A stretch of DNA of 64,000 bases from Coriaria nepalensis (lineage: Eukaryota; Streptophyta; Magnoliopsida; Cucurbitales; Coriariaceae), in contig CP114483.1 in the NCBI GenBank assembly GCA_027186245.1, positions 29,952,642-30,016,641 of the forward strand. The letters are read 5' to 3'. A program made the translations under genes and the position numbers. Under the pieces are notes generated by a model. It ran no database searches. It saw only the letters and a list, made by a program, of their open reading frames with translations, and was not told the origin of the DNA. This document shows, in pieces, positions 24,001 to 36,544 of the stretch (within the stretch, counting starts at the first letter, position 1; every line of letters starts with the position of its first letter).

Positions 24001-25802
24001 ACTTGTGATGGAAAGAAAAAGACCATGCATTAAAAAGCATTTTTATTTTTTAATTAAGAACATTCTTGGTTGTATTAGATGAAACTGAAAATTAGGCCAT
24101 ATTCTTCTCCTCATCATGTTAATCCAATATAGCTAACCATGTTAAATTTCATATATGCAAAAGGTAAATCAATTCTTTTCAATAAGTAGAAGGACACCTG
24201 CACAACAGAAACCAGAGAGATGGCAGATCCAGTAATCGATGGAGGACTTGACAACTTGGATTTTGGGTTTGCAGAATATGCACAAGGAGAAGCTGAGAGA
24301 GCCTTCAGCACCTATCGTAGAATGTAAATCAGTTAATCATAGAAAAAAATACCATCTTGCCACACAGTTTGGGCAAAAAAAGGCTGTAAGAAGCATTAAT
24401 TCAACATATGATATTGTTTGAAACAAGTTGATAATATCTTACCAAGCTATTGGAAGGATTTAATGTATGGGCAATTCCTTGAAAAAGGACAGGAGCCTGC
24501 GTGAAGATTCCCAAGTAGAAGTTAGAAGCATGGAGTACTACAATTTAAAAGAATGAAAATGATGTCATAGAGGTAAGTCATTGATGTATGCAATTGATTC
24601 CAACTTCATAATCAATATTAAGGACTACTAATCTACAGAACAGTGGCTGTAGAAAATGAAGGTATGGACTAGTGTTGCAAACGGTGACTATAAGCATTTT
24701 ATAAGCAAGCAAAGGGAAAAGGGGCTCCAAAAGACAGGAACCTCAAATAAATCAAACAAAAAAAAAAATACTACATTCACGAAAGTACAAGATATTAGTC
24801 CAAGGATGAAATAATTAGCTTTGTTACTTGCCTCAATTTTTTGGCTTCCCAAAATTACATCAGACCTGATAAAATCATCAGTAGCAATCAATGTGTGATC
24901 CCCCTCTGTTTCTGAAACTGCATAGCTGGTGTGATCAATAACCACCGCTGCCGCATCCTTTAGATACAATTTCTCGATCAGAAAGATACAAAGATAAAAA
25001 TGCTTACCAAAATGATATGGAATTCATACATCAGCTCACGAAAAAATGCAAAAGGAGCTTCACGAAAATCATACAGGACAAAGTAACACATCTAACTAGC
25101 AAAGAATGCAATTGTCACAAAAATGAAAACCAGGTAAAAAAGTGGACAAACTTAATCAGCAAATACATTTCTGAATTTATACTCACCTCATCGAAATCAA
25201 CTCCGCACTCGGTGGCTATTTCGCGGATAAAATCAGATGCATTAGTATCAGCAGCAATAATTAAATCATGACCCGAATCAACAAAATTCAGAATAGTGGC
25301 TTGATCAATGGATCCTCCAAAGCCTGCATAATCCGATAATGCACTTGAATAAGACGATTAAAAAAAATTCAGATCCAACCAGAATTAAAAAAAGTATCCG
25401 TAATCCTAAAAAATATAAACTGATGCTGAAGATCGAAATTTGAACGTTCAAGCTGAATTGCAATCACGCGTAAAAAATGTCAAGGTCCGACATTTATGAA
25501 CAAAATTGAGTCATTGACCGCAACAAATACTTACGTTCAGCCGATGGAGTGAACAAGATCAAAGCGTCGTATAGATACTGGCCGTATCTCTGCAATCCGA
25601 TCTTGGGATCGTCAGCGAGTTTGAACTGGAGTTGGAAACCTCGAGACTGGAGAGACTTAAAGTAGAGAGAATGTGATGATTTGATGGCGAAGTCATCTAG
25701 CAAGACGAGGACCCTGCGATCGGTAGGATTTTCAGGAGAGAATGAGTAGCAGATAAATGGAAGAAGATGAATTAGGGTGAGGAAGATGGAAAATTTCGAC
25801 AT
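21085..25802 (-). CDS. OST48: oligosaccharyltransferase 48 kDa subunit (OST48/DGL1)
   Basis: A non-catalytic subunit of the ER oligosaccharyltransferase complex that N-glycosylates nascent proteins. Thirteen exons on the minus strand: 25535-25802, 25187-25323, 24832-24957, 24443-24496, 24198-24311, 23488-23543, 23362-23394, 22413-22488, 22224-22295, 21998-22123, 21814-21918, 21520-21603, 21085-21132. Lengths sum to 1299 bp (432 aa), close to the known plant length. The protein starts with a signal peptide ([20 protein letters not shown]) and then has [48 protein letters not shown]-like [39 protein letters not shown] and [18 protein letters not shown]. It ends in one membrane helix with a short Lys-terminated tail. 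An upstream in-frame ATG at 25901 would hide the signal peptide, so 25802 is preferred. The intron after exon three begins with GC instead of GT (GAG|GCAAGT). Confidence 0.96.
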
Positions 25803-26859
25803 TGTTGAGTGTTTTAGGGTTACGCAGAGAGCGAAGAAGACAGTGTTGGGTCGCTGAGATCTTCTTCCAGCAGTTGATCTGAGGTCAAAATTGGAGTTCA
25901 TGATGGGATATTAAGGGAAAATTCGATTTTGCCCCAAAAGAATAGCTAAAATAGTTTTAAGCCAACATTTGGGGAAAACTATTACGGCTTGAACCAACAG
26001 AAGAAAAATGACGATAAGATAAATAAATAAATTTTTAAAAAATGATTTCGTAGAGGAAAAATATATATTTGACATAAAAAAATTTGTGTCATAATTCCTA
26101 AAAGTCGGTCGGTGATGTAAAACTCCAACGGTAAAAAATTCAAAATGTCAGAAATACATTTTGTTGTTTTCATGATTATCCGATGTCATTTTTATTTTTT
26201 CGCACTATTCTGCATTATTCACGTTTTCTCCAATCTTTATGGCAGCAAGCTTCCTCTTCCTTTTTGTAACACTTACCCCTGATCTTTTCCCTTTTCGAGC
26301 AACCCCCCTATCGGGAAGCCCTTCTCCACTTTCGTAACCCTAATCCCCGATCTTCACCATATTAAAATCTCCATCGTTGGGCAACTGAGGTAAGCTCTGT
26401 TTTGCCAAATTGTTTATAAATCAGATTCTGTTTCGCCAATTTTTTAAGAATTTTTTTCTCAGCTTTTGAGTTTTAAATGACGTTGTCAAATTTCTCTGCT
26501 ACTTATTGTCTATAAATCATCTTCTGTATCGCCAATTTTTATTTAATTTTTTTGGAGACATTATAGGTGAGTTTGATAATGAAATGTTTAGAAACGATGA
26601 TAACTAGTTTATGTGTTCTGTGTTGCATTTTATGAGTACAAGGTAGTTCAATTGTTGGTAGCTTAATTGTTTATGAGTACAAGCTAAAAGTAAATTGATT
26701 TAAGGATGATAACTAGTGAAGCAATTTATGACTACAAGCTAGTTTAATTGTTGCTGATTTAATGAGTACAAACAGTTCATAAGTACAAGTAGTTTATGGT
26801 TTAATAATGAGAGCTAGTTTATGTGTTCTATATTGCATTTACTAATGTAGTGTGAAGTA
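25803..26859. other. divergent promoter region and leader of the Myb/SANT relic
   Basis: The left part must hold the OST48 promoter. From about 26220 the sequence turns pyrimidine-rich (cttcctcttcc...cgtaaccctaatccccgatcttc) and then meets a consensus donor GAG|GTAAGC at about 26389, which looks like a 5' UTR exon plus leader intron on the plus strand. The intron-like part contains internal duplications (see findings). Confidence 0.4.
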
Positions 26860-27850
26860 TGACATGTAAACCCATTATTGAAGCATTCGAAGAAAGGCTA
26901 TGGACTCATGTCTTAGAGACTGTGCTCATTGACATAATGTCAGATTAGATGATGAGAGGTAACACGAACGATGGTGTGTTCCCGAATAATGTGTGGCCGA
27001 GGATCCGTGATACACTAAATATACGGTCGACCTTCCAATATCAAGCAAATCAAACAGAAGGTCCAACATATGAAGCAAAGACACCGAGAGTTCGCATCCC
27101 TGTTAAGGGAAACTGGGTATGGTTGGGCCCCCGACATTAACACCGTATGTTGCACATATTATTATCAAGAACGTGCTATAATATTGTTCTATGTATTATT
27201 ATTGCAAAAAAAATAATGGCTATAAGGAGTTTAGGAAGAAGGGATGCAATAATTATGTCAAGTTGGGAATCCTGTTCAGGATGACAACCCCAGCGGTACT
27301 CTCCGTCCTCATCCGCCAATCTACCACCTGACCGTAGAAGTATCAAAGCCTGAATTGTATAGACAGTAGAAGTATCATAGCGATGATGAACATGAGATGA
27401 TGGAGGACTTCCACAATGCAAATGTTCACCACATAATCGAAATTGGGCCACCTAGCCAGGCGATTATTCTTACATTGGACGATGAGGAACTTCTTGTCGG
27501 TATGGTAGGTTCGTGTAAGGAAATGCTAGTCAGTCACTATGATATACCTCTCTCTTACACAATCCCTTATCTATAACCTCGGAAGTTCGAACAATCCACC
27601 TTTCACCACTCCATGTGATGCAGTCCCCGAGACAGTCGATGGTTCTTGTTCCACTATTCCCGCTGTTACACACTCGGCTACAAGTACGGATAGGGTAGCG
27701 AAAAAGACAAAGAAGGTTGTGTGTTATGCCTCAATAGCTAAAAACAAGGCTGATCATTATGCTCGAAGGAGCAAATGCACCACTGAAACTCCAGATCCGA
27801 GGTAACCCAGCAAGGTAGGAATGAGTTCAGAATCACTACCTGCATTGCGA
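26860..27850 (+). pseudogene. decayed Myb/SANT-like DNA-binding gene (Harbinger-associated type)
   Basis: Broken frames in order recall the plant Myb/SANT-like (L10-interacting) family, which is linked to PIF/Harbinger transposons. At 26881-26985 the frame reads TVLIDIMSD, a stop, then MMRGNTNDGVFPNNVWPRI. At about 27105 a shifted frame gives TGYGWAPD, the usual conserved Gly-Trp block. At about 27220 comes YKEFRKKGCNNYVKLG. An 88-codon tail frame (27539-27805) rich in Thr and Ser ends with a Lys/Arg segment. The in-frame TAG after SD and at least two frame changes make it non-functional. Harbinger transposase itself is not seen, so it may be a host paralogue instead. Confidence 0.6.
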
Positions 27851-28384
27851 TTCTAAATGTTGTCTTAGATCTTCCCATTACCTCTTATACTCGTACAGCC
27901 TACATCAAGATGAGCATTTCCAACCCTGAATTATTCATGGTCATTAGTGCCAACCTGGTTCGACTAAGTGACAGGTTGAATTCTCTATTCATTGCCGATA
28001 TATAAGTTCACTATCCACCACCCCGCTTATATTATCCATCACTTATGTTTTACTTTCAATTGTTGATGTTGTTGATTAAGTAGTTAGACTAGTTTGGAAT
28101 TTTTATGATGTATGGACTTTATGCGTGATTCCTACATCGTTGAATATTAATCTTTGATTTAGGTTTAATTTAGAAGTTTCAGTAATGTATGTTGGATGTT
28201 AGTGTGATGTTTGATATTAATATTATGTTTGTTTTAGTAATCCATTGAGTTATTGAATTTGATATATTAGCAAGTTATTCCATATGTTTTATAAAATATA
28301 TCAGCGGGCGCCTTCAATGTTTAGACATAGACCTCAGGTCAACTGTCCTAACGTGAAGGACCCTAACATTATATTAGACTCACA
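27851..28384. other. spacer, no gene
   Basis: T-rich sequence after the Myb/SANT relic; it could be its 3' UTR. Nothing else recognised. Confidence 0.4.
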
Positions 28385-28494
28385 AATTCTTTTTGATGTG
28401 CAGGATCCTTCACCGGAGGTAACTACAGAGCATACTTGAAATTCCTTTCTCATGTACAGATCCTCCACCGGAGGCAAGTACAGAGCATACTCGG
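28385..28494. repeat. 55-bp tandem duplication
   Basis: Two adjacent units of about 55 bp (28385-28439 and 28440-28494) share gatcc.tcaccggagg.aa.tacagagcatact with about 3 differences in that 33-bp core; the flanking part is also alike (aaattc.ttt...atgt.cag). It lies at the left edge of the pararetrovirus relic, beyond its promoter. Confidence 0.75.
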
Positions 28495-28499
28495 ATAGT

Positions 28500-31400
28500 C
28501 GACTCACTGGATCTGTCGTAGAGAAGTCATAAAGACTAGAGATCGGAGAGAAAAGAGAAAATTTAGAAACTCATGTTTTCTAGAAATACTTCATTCAGTT
28601 TTTTCTTGCTTGATTTACATGGAGGAAGGCCTTCGCCTTATATAGACGGCAAGTGAAGCCTCTAGACCTAGATTTTTTTTTTCAAGCAGTAGTATAGCAA
28701 CCGACTACATAAAGTAGTCCTAAAGAAAGCTTACAAACGATAAAGTAATAAAGTAAACTTAAAGCTAATGTTCGTACAACATTATTGGATGATATTGTTA
28801 ACAAGGCAATATATCGTCTACTTTGAAGATGGCTTTGGATAGATGGCTTATCTCGAATTATGATGGGAGATAGATTAAAATTATAATAATCATCATCGTC
28901 TGAGTTTATTTGGGACCTTCCTATAAAGCGTTTGTATCGGGGATTAAAAGGACCTGGGTCATCTATATTGGGCTGATCACTTGAGTTGGGATGATCTTGT
29001 TCCTAGTCCATGAAAATTTGGAAATACGGATCATGGGCAAACTGGAAGTATTCTAGAGGGTACTGTTGGTTGGACCTATGGGCTAAGCCATGGCTGGCTC
29101 TTGAGGTGGCATTGTAGAGGAAGGATCTTCTGAGGTTGGGACGAGGAGGATTTCTTGTAACCATTCAGGAATGATATTGTTGAGACCTAAGAAGAAGTTT
29201 TGGAGGGGAGGCATCATCTCTGGCCATTGGATATCTAGATCATAGAGCGCCTGATATTCATACACTGTATTGACTCTCTAAAGGAATTGAGAGAGAGGAG
29301 AAGACATGTACGACCTATGGAAAATATAAATGTAGGTGACCTTCTCACTGGAATCATTCATTCTCCACACATTATGGAATCTCATAAGTTTCGTGAGTTC
29401 CCTTCTCCACCATGAAAGAGGCGAGAACCATTGGAGAAAAGCCAATAAAGGGGACGAATTGTTGCCCTCTTCATAGAGGTGGAAATAGAGCTGCATGAGC
29501 GGAAAACTTACTACATGGGTGAAGATAGCCGAGAGGCACCAATAATACCACAAGGTATTTTTGGTAAAAGTACCAATCTTGTAAGGATGGATGTATGAAA
29601 GGTTATGATAGAGCTTGTCTAAGCGAGATTGGGTTTTCCTAGGATAGGCCTTAGGATGTAGCTCGTAGTAATAATATGGTAGGTTATGTACGACGAAGTT
29701 CTTTACTTCTTCCTAAGTAGGAGAGTGGGCTTGGTAGAGATTGGATAGGCTAGGAAGAAGGAGAGTATCGTATTGGGCAAGCATTCTTTCAATATTAAAA
29801 GGCTCTCCTTGAGCAATAAAAGCATAGACTAAGGGGAAGTCGTTGGTTTCAGAGAAGAACTAGATTGGCTTGGGTCTAGATAGCATATCGAGAATTATGT
29901 TTTGATTTCCTTTAATATGGGGGGTTCGGAAATCATACCTTTCAAACCACGACTCGAGCCTTAGAAGTAGAGGATCAGGAGGGACCTTATTCTTGAATTC
30001 AAGAATTCGCGGGAAAGAGGAGTTGCCCATTTCAACTTTGAAAGTATACCCTCTGAGATAGAAATCGAACTTTTCAATCCTATATTTTACAACATATATT
30101 TCCTTATATATGGTATGATAATGTTTCTGAGAGGGCTTGAATTCTCCACTTAATAGACCCTCTTGCCATTCTTTTTCTTCAAGAAGGATAGTTCCCTAGT
30201 AATGATTTAAAGCATCTGTTTAGAGGATTCTCAATCCATCTGACGGGATATGGAGAGGCTGAGGAGCTTGAGTGATCCTTCTCAGGTACTCGATTGCCCT
30301 TATCTATTCTTCTCCTTAGGGAGGAGGATTCTTCTTTAATAGTCGAGATAGGGGAGTAGTATACTTAATAGCTTGTGGGATGAATTCCCTAATATAATTT
30401 ACAGTATGAAAGAATTGCATTATTTGCTCTCTGGTTAGGTGTTCATTTAGGAACTTGAGCAATTCGAGGGCTAGGTAAGGACTAGGAGAGTACGATCCAT
30501 CGTGATTTCCATTCCCCAAGAAAGTGATCTTGTCCTGGGCTATAAAGCTCTTCTTTTCTGAATGCATAACTCTAAAGTTTTCGAGGATGTCACAGAACTA
30601 GGCGAGGAGATTATAGTGATCTTCTAGAGTGGTGCTGAAGAGGATAATGTCATCTATATAGACTAGGGTACTGTGTAAGACTGGTTGAAATATTTGTGTC
30701 ATGGCCTTTTGGAATAAGGATAGAGCTGTCTTTAAACCGAATTGAAGGATCCTCCATTGATATTGAGCATTAGGAATGCAAAAGGCCATCTTGGGTCGAT
30801 TTGAGGGATGCATCTCGATCGGCCAAAAAGCTCCTTTCAAGTTAAACTTGGAAAATATTTTTGCATCAACCAGGTGGACAAGGAGAGTAGAGGTCTTCAA
30901 CAATGGAAACTTGTCATCCTTGAGGAACCGATTTAAAGGCTTGTAGTCAATAGTCTCTTTTTTCCCCTTAACTTTTCATCTTGTTTTTCTACATAAAAGG
31001 CTTGGCATGCTTAAAGAGAAGAAGTGTGTTCTATCAGACCCTGTTCCAGCAACATTTCACATTCAAGGCGGGAAAGGCAAGGATCTGAGGCTTTTGTTGG
31101 ATTAGCAATCTTCACTAGCTTGAAGGGAAGCCTCACGAAGAAATTTGAATTGTGCCATAAAGGCCTGGATGTTTGAATAAGGAATGATTTTTCAGCACAA
31201 CATCGAAATAACCTTTCTTTGTATTCATTGAAGGTATTAGGGCTCTCTTGGAGAGAGAAGACCTTCATAGTCTTTGAAAAGGGCTTGAAATCCCTTCTAT
31301 ATTTGATTCCTCGAGGCATAATTCTAAGCTTGTCAAATTAATAGTAGACTTCCATTCCTAGGAGTAAATCATTTCCTACGAGAGGACTGCCTATTAGCTT

Positions 31401-32345
31401 TGTCTAGACAACGCACTACGAGAAAAGCTTGATGCCGAGGTTGGTGGTAAAAACCTCTCTATTTGCTACCTTAAAATGTTGAATGTGAGTGGTTCATTCA
31501 TCATCAGGGAGGACCTTTGGGTCCAACATTGACTTGTATGCTCCAGTGTCTATATAGGCAACTACACTGATAAGCTTGCTAACTTCTGGAGGAGAAGTTG
31601 TGCTAAGACATGAGGGCTCTGGATCTCTTCAGAGGCCTGGAGGAGGGTAGGCTTAAGGTGAAGGATGGAGGTGACCGAGTCTTCTGAATCTAAGCAGGGG
31701 AGAGCAAACTTTGTTTCGTTGTCCATGTCTGACTGTTTTGAGAATAATGATTCAATGTTTGCATTAAAATTGAGAGCAAGTTCAGATGATTGTATTTGTT
31801 GTATCATCCTTGCTGACTGCTTACTCTTTTCTGAGCATTGCTTAACATAATGCCCATTCTTCTTGCATATAAAACACCTATTAGATTAATGATTTCTCAT
31901 TCTTTTCTTTTTCCTGAAATATCTGAATCTGTAACTTTTCCTTCCTTTAGAAGGAAATGAGTTTTTTTTTTGGTCTTGCAATGACACTCGTCGGGTTTGT
32001 ATTTGATTAGTAGGTGTGGCTTTCTACAAATCTTATTGAACTTGTTTTTATCATAGATTATCTTGGTGAGGAGTTTCTGAATGTCGCACATCTTCTCTAG
32101 CGAGGCGAGAGCCATTTAGTGTATTTCCCCTAGTGAAGTTTCTCTCATAACCTTTTTAGCTATGGCCATATTTCACTGTAATTCAGCCTGGAGTTCTTCT
32201 GGAAGAGAATTGATATATACTTGCCTCAATGTTTCATCATTTAATCTGTTGAGGATGTAATATTTGAGGACCATTTGTTTGAAGTGGAAATTCAGGTCTT
32301 TCTTCTTTAAGGAGCGACACTTCATTTCAAAGAACTCCTATCAAA
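28500..32345 (-). mobile_element. broken endogenous pararetrovirus (Caulimoviridae-like)
   Basis: On the minus strand the order is: coat-protein C-terminal region (about 31897-32345), zinc knuckle CFICKKNGHYVKQC (31835-31876), aspartic protease with DTGA (about 31520-31560), reverse transcriptase (30598-30903) containing the YIDDIILFS active-site block, connection/RNase H region (about 29890-30567), then a downstream region (about 29080-29880) of unknown role, and a promoter. There is no integrase and no LTR, which favours a caulimovirid over Gypsy. Many in-frame stops and frameshifts split every domain and the 5' part, with any movement protein, is missing. It cannot make virus. The genus is not certain. 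Confidence 0.75.
28637..28646 (-). promoter_or_regulatory. TATA box of the pararetrovirus promoter
   Basis: Minus-strand CTATATAAGGCG lies downstream of the polymerase region, where caulimovirids keep the promoter for their full-length RNA. The TATATAAGG form equals the core of the well-known caulimovirid promoters. Whether it is active here is unknown. Confidence 0.6.
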
Positions 32346-34463
32346 CTTGTTTATCTATCAACTGGAACTCTCCTATAAACTCCTTGAAAATATTACCATT
32401 ACAAACTCAAATTTAAACCTCAATTTCAAACATCTATTTCACACCCAACAAAAAACTTATTTAAAAAAAAAAACCAAAAACAAAAAACCACACATTTTGG
32501 CACCCGTTAGAGCCAATCGGAATAGGAAACTGTTTTGACAAAAAGGGTAAAAATATTAAATAAATTAAAAATATAAAATCCATTCAAGAGTACAGCACAA
32601 CATGCTCAGCTGCTGTGCTTATCTTAGTTTTTAATCTTGGCCTTCCTCAGTCGTCGGGCATCCCTCTCTTCATTGGATCGATACAATTCAGAAGTAAGGA
32701 GAGAGAGAATGGAGAGACAAGATGAGAGAAAAGAGAAAGGAGACGAAGAGAGAGTGATACAGTTGAAAAAATATTTTTATAAATATAAAAATTACGATTT
32801 GTGGTTTTTTGTCTTTTATTTTTTCTACAATTTTTTTGTCATTTTTTAATATTATTTTTTAAACAAAAACTAACACAAAAACGATTACCAAAAAGGCATA
32901 TCCAGTTATGAAAAACGTTTTTCATGGTTGCAAAATGAAAAACATTTTTTAGAATTGATGCCTAGAATACCCAAATATATTAGACAATACAATACCATGA
33001 ACTAACCATTATTACACTGACAATACCAAAACTAAAACAGGTTCTCAGTCTAATACAAATCCCTAGATTCAATGATAAGCATATACAGATGTATAAGTAC
33101 TATGGCCTAGAAACTGGGCAAAATCAAATATTTTCAATATTTGCGTAGTATTTTCAGAAGAAAAAGGACAACGGATAATAAGAACAGTTGCGGAGCAAGA
33201 AAAAAAGTTTCATTTCTAGCAAATATGAATACTTATACATATATGTGTATAAGTTCTTATACTTATACTTACATAATTTCATATTTATACTTACAATACC
33301 AAACATACAACCATAATTTCATGATCATATATGAATCAGCCATATAAACTTACAGTTCTTAAATGAACTCACAGTAGCATATGTATCTGTAATACAACAA
33401 CATCAAAAGTTTCACAAAAGGTAGTACCAAAAATAATAAGTAGAGAAAAGGAAAGGAAAAGAAGAAAAATTACATGGGATTAGAAGAGGGCATCTGTGAA
33501 ACGAAGCTTAGCAAATATACAGCCCTAATTTTGAAGGTGGACATGAACATACAGACAAGTCATCGACGAAGAGAGAGAGAGAGAGAGAGGGATACGAAGC
33601 TATTTATTATACCGTGGTTGTCAATGAAGAGAGGTCACCATGCTTGGAAAATGAAACGGGTAGAAGAAATTTATGGAATGAGGACGATGAAGACGATCAC
33701 ACAAGCCCTAAATCCCCTAAATTATTCAAGACCTTCAAGCCCTAAATCCTCCAAATCGTTCAAGCCCTAACTTCTCAGGATGGGGAATTCTTCTTTTGTG
33801 GATATTGATGAAAAATCCCCCCAACTCGAAACGTGCGTTTTGATAAGTGGTGGAAGAAAATCAATTTCTTCTTTAGTTTGCGAAACAAGTTTGATGCTGA
33901 CAAACAAATTTGATGCCCAAAATTTGATTTTTTTTTTGGCATTTTCTTCATTGTTTAAGGATAAAAAATATATATATATATATATATTTTTTAGAGATGG
34001 TGAGCTTTAAATTAATTTTTAGTCCTTGAGAAAATTATTTTTTATAATGATTATAATGATTTTGAAATGCAAAATGTAAAATGCCCAAACATACCTAACA
34101 CTTAATAAGTCTTAAATTTGAGAGGGATTTTAAGATACTTTATTAAACTAATCTTAAATTTAGTCATTCTTAACATTTCAACTTTTAATATTTTAGGAGA
34201 GAATCACATTCCCCTTCTCTCAAAATCGATTTTTGTGTTTTAGGGTACAAAATTCGATTTTGAAATCAGTTGCAAAGCACTTACATTTTAAAGTATTTTA
34301 AATTTTTTTTATTATAATATTTAGGTTATTTAACTCAAATTTGATTCTTTCAAAAAAAAAATTTAAATACATGATTTAGTGAAAAATGAAATTAAAATTA
34401 TTTGTATTTCAGTATAAAAAAGAGGAAAAACTTTAAGAAGAAAAGATAAAATAAAATAAATGA

Positions 34464-34509
<46 letters not shown>

Positions 34510-34880
34510 AATATGATCTTTAATAAGTTGACCTGATAACTAAATGCAGTACTCGATTACATAAAAATGGACAAAAAAAAAAACAGGGAAAAACCGGTTT
34601 CCGGTTAACACAGTGTCACATCGTAATAGCACCGAGTGTCGGATCTCGTATTCCTAGCATATTGTTAGTTAATTTTGCATGTGCCCTTATGCTCGTAGAC
34701 TCCCTCCTCTGATGCATTCGGGTCATCACACTAAATTGACTATATTACCCTTCAAAAGCAACGTGGCCGCTTTTCATTCACTTACAAAGATGCTCATAGC
34801 AAGGATCGACATAGCTAATTATAGAAAGCCTTTTCATTCACTCAAAGCGAACGAGGCAATCGAATACGAACGAGGATAAT
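32346..34880. other. intergenic; RCE1 promoter at right end
   Basis: AT-rich DNA. GA repeats are seen at 33571-33589, a TA tract at 33968-33988 and a long TA microsatellite at 34467-34506 (separate entry). A repeated phrase aagccctaaatcc occurs twice at about 33703-33755. The right end should hold the RCE1 promoter. No gene supported. Confidence 0.4.
34467..34506. repeat. (TA)n microsatellite
   Basis: About 20 uninterrupted TA units. Confidence 0.9.
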
Positions 34881-36544
34881 TGACGCAGGGAGGTAGAGAC
34901 AGAGAGAAAACGAAAACAGAACTCTTTCTCTCTCTAAAAGCAAACTCAGCTCCCTTTCTCTCTCTTACTTCTGTGCAGGATTTGGAAAAACCTTTTACTT
35001 ATTGAAGGCTGAAGCAGGTAAGTTTCGCTCTTCATGTGTTTCCATCTATCAGATTTCTTTTTTCCTGCGATCGTAACATTTTTGGCGTAGCTGTAGCCTT
35101 TCATCTTTCTATCGAGCTAATCTAATCCAGGTTTTGAGCTATTTTTGGATTTTTATATATATGTATATCTGTAGGTGTTATATCATACATGTGGATTCTA
35201 TCTTTAATCGCGATTCGGGTTTATTGGAGCGCTGTTCATTTAGAATTTTGGGTTTTTTTTCCTTCTGAATCTGTGGAATATTTTCAATGATTTCAGTGTT
35301 ATTTGGAGATTAAACCCTGAATTTCATTTGTAAACGATGTCTTCAAGTTAGAAATGTACTGTTAGGTTCGGATTGGGACAATTGAGAACTTGACAAGGGT
35401 GATTATTGATGATGGGTAATCTTACCATGTGATGGATACGGAACAATTAAAGATTCATTTCTCATCAAATGTTGCACTATATTTATTAGCTGTTTCGGCC
35501 ACAACAGGAAATAATAATAATGATAATAATAAAATAAAATTAAATAAATTAAAAAAAAGTAAAGGAATCCTTGAGGAGAGAAAGTTTGGTTAAAGTAAAT
35601 TGGAAAGTGGCGATATAAGTGGTTCTTGATATCAGTTGATGGAATACATTGTATTGATGCAAAAATCCCTTTCCTTTTGTTTCAGGTAACAGTATAGATG
35701 AATTGCAATCTAGACAGTTCATCTTTTTCTCAAGGATCCACTATTTTCTTTTTACCCATTATCATCTTGTTAACACACATTCCGTTTCAATTGAATTTTA
35801 AGATTTAGTCAGGTTTTCCTCAGCAGTTGTTAGACATGTAGATGACATCAACCTTCCCATTCCCAAGATTAACAATTCCAAGGGTATTATACCATTATAT
35901 CATGACGACGTAGGCTATTAACTGTATAATCCACTCGATAATCTACACTATTAGAGGACAGGGGGATAGCTTCTTTGCAAGTTTTAGCTTGGTAGTAGTA
36001 TTTTCTAGTAAAGTTGTCTTCCTTCGGAAAATAGTAAAATCAATCAAGGTGGTGTTTTTGGCTTATGAAAAACAAAGCATTAACCTTGTGGTGATCCCGG
36101 AATATAGAAATCACATATCATCCATAGCTTGATTTACTATGATTAACTTCATAACATAATGGTGTACTAGAACTAAGGAAGTGAATTTGTTTGTTTTGAT
36201 ACGTACTTTCTATCCCATTACTCTAGCCCCTGAGAAAGATATGTTTGCAGACTTGAATTGCTATTCTGTTGGCTGGTGGATTATTGTTTTGTCTCCTTCC
36301 GCAATCCTTTACTTCTTTTTGTCCAGTCTATGGTATTGTGTTCTTGGATGCTTCCTCACCATATGCTGATGTTGGTGTGTAGCTTTACATAGTATTATAT
36401 GGAGATGAATTGGATTATGCTACACTGAAAGTTTATCCAGTATTTATGTGTTTCTATTTATCCAAGTCCATTACCTACATTTTTTTTTACAGATGTAGTA
36501 CTGCATGCCGTATGTGACATTTTTTATTGGACACTGCAGGAAAG
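34881..36544 (+). promoter_or_regulatory. RCE1 leader: 5' UTR exon and 1.5 kb leader intron
   Basis: A CT-rich leader (ctctttctctctctaaaag) ends at a consensus donor CAG|GTAAGT (35017/35018). The matching acceptor TGCAG is at 36539, six bases before the start codon at 36545. Large first introns in the leader of ubiquitin-system genes often raise expression; that role is inferred here. The transcription start is not fixed. Confidence 0.65.

Noticed and set aside
33474..34010. Two plus-strand frames of 98 and 76 codons
   Set aside because: One contains a GA-repeat RERERER run, the other ends in a TA repeat; no conserved domain.
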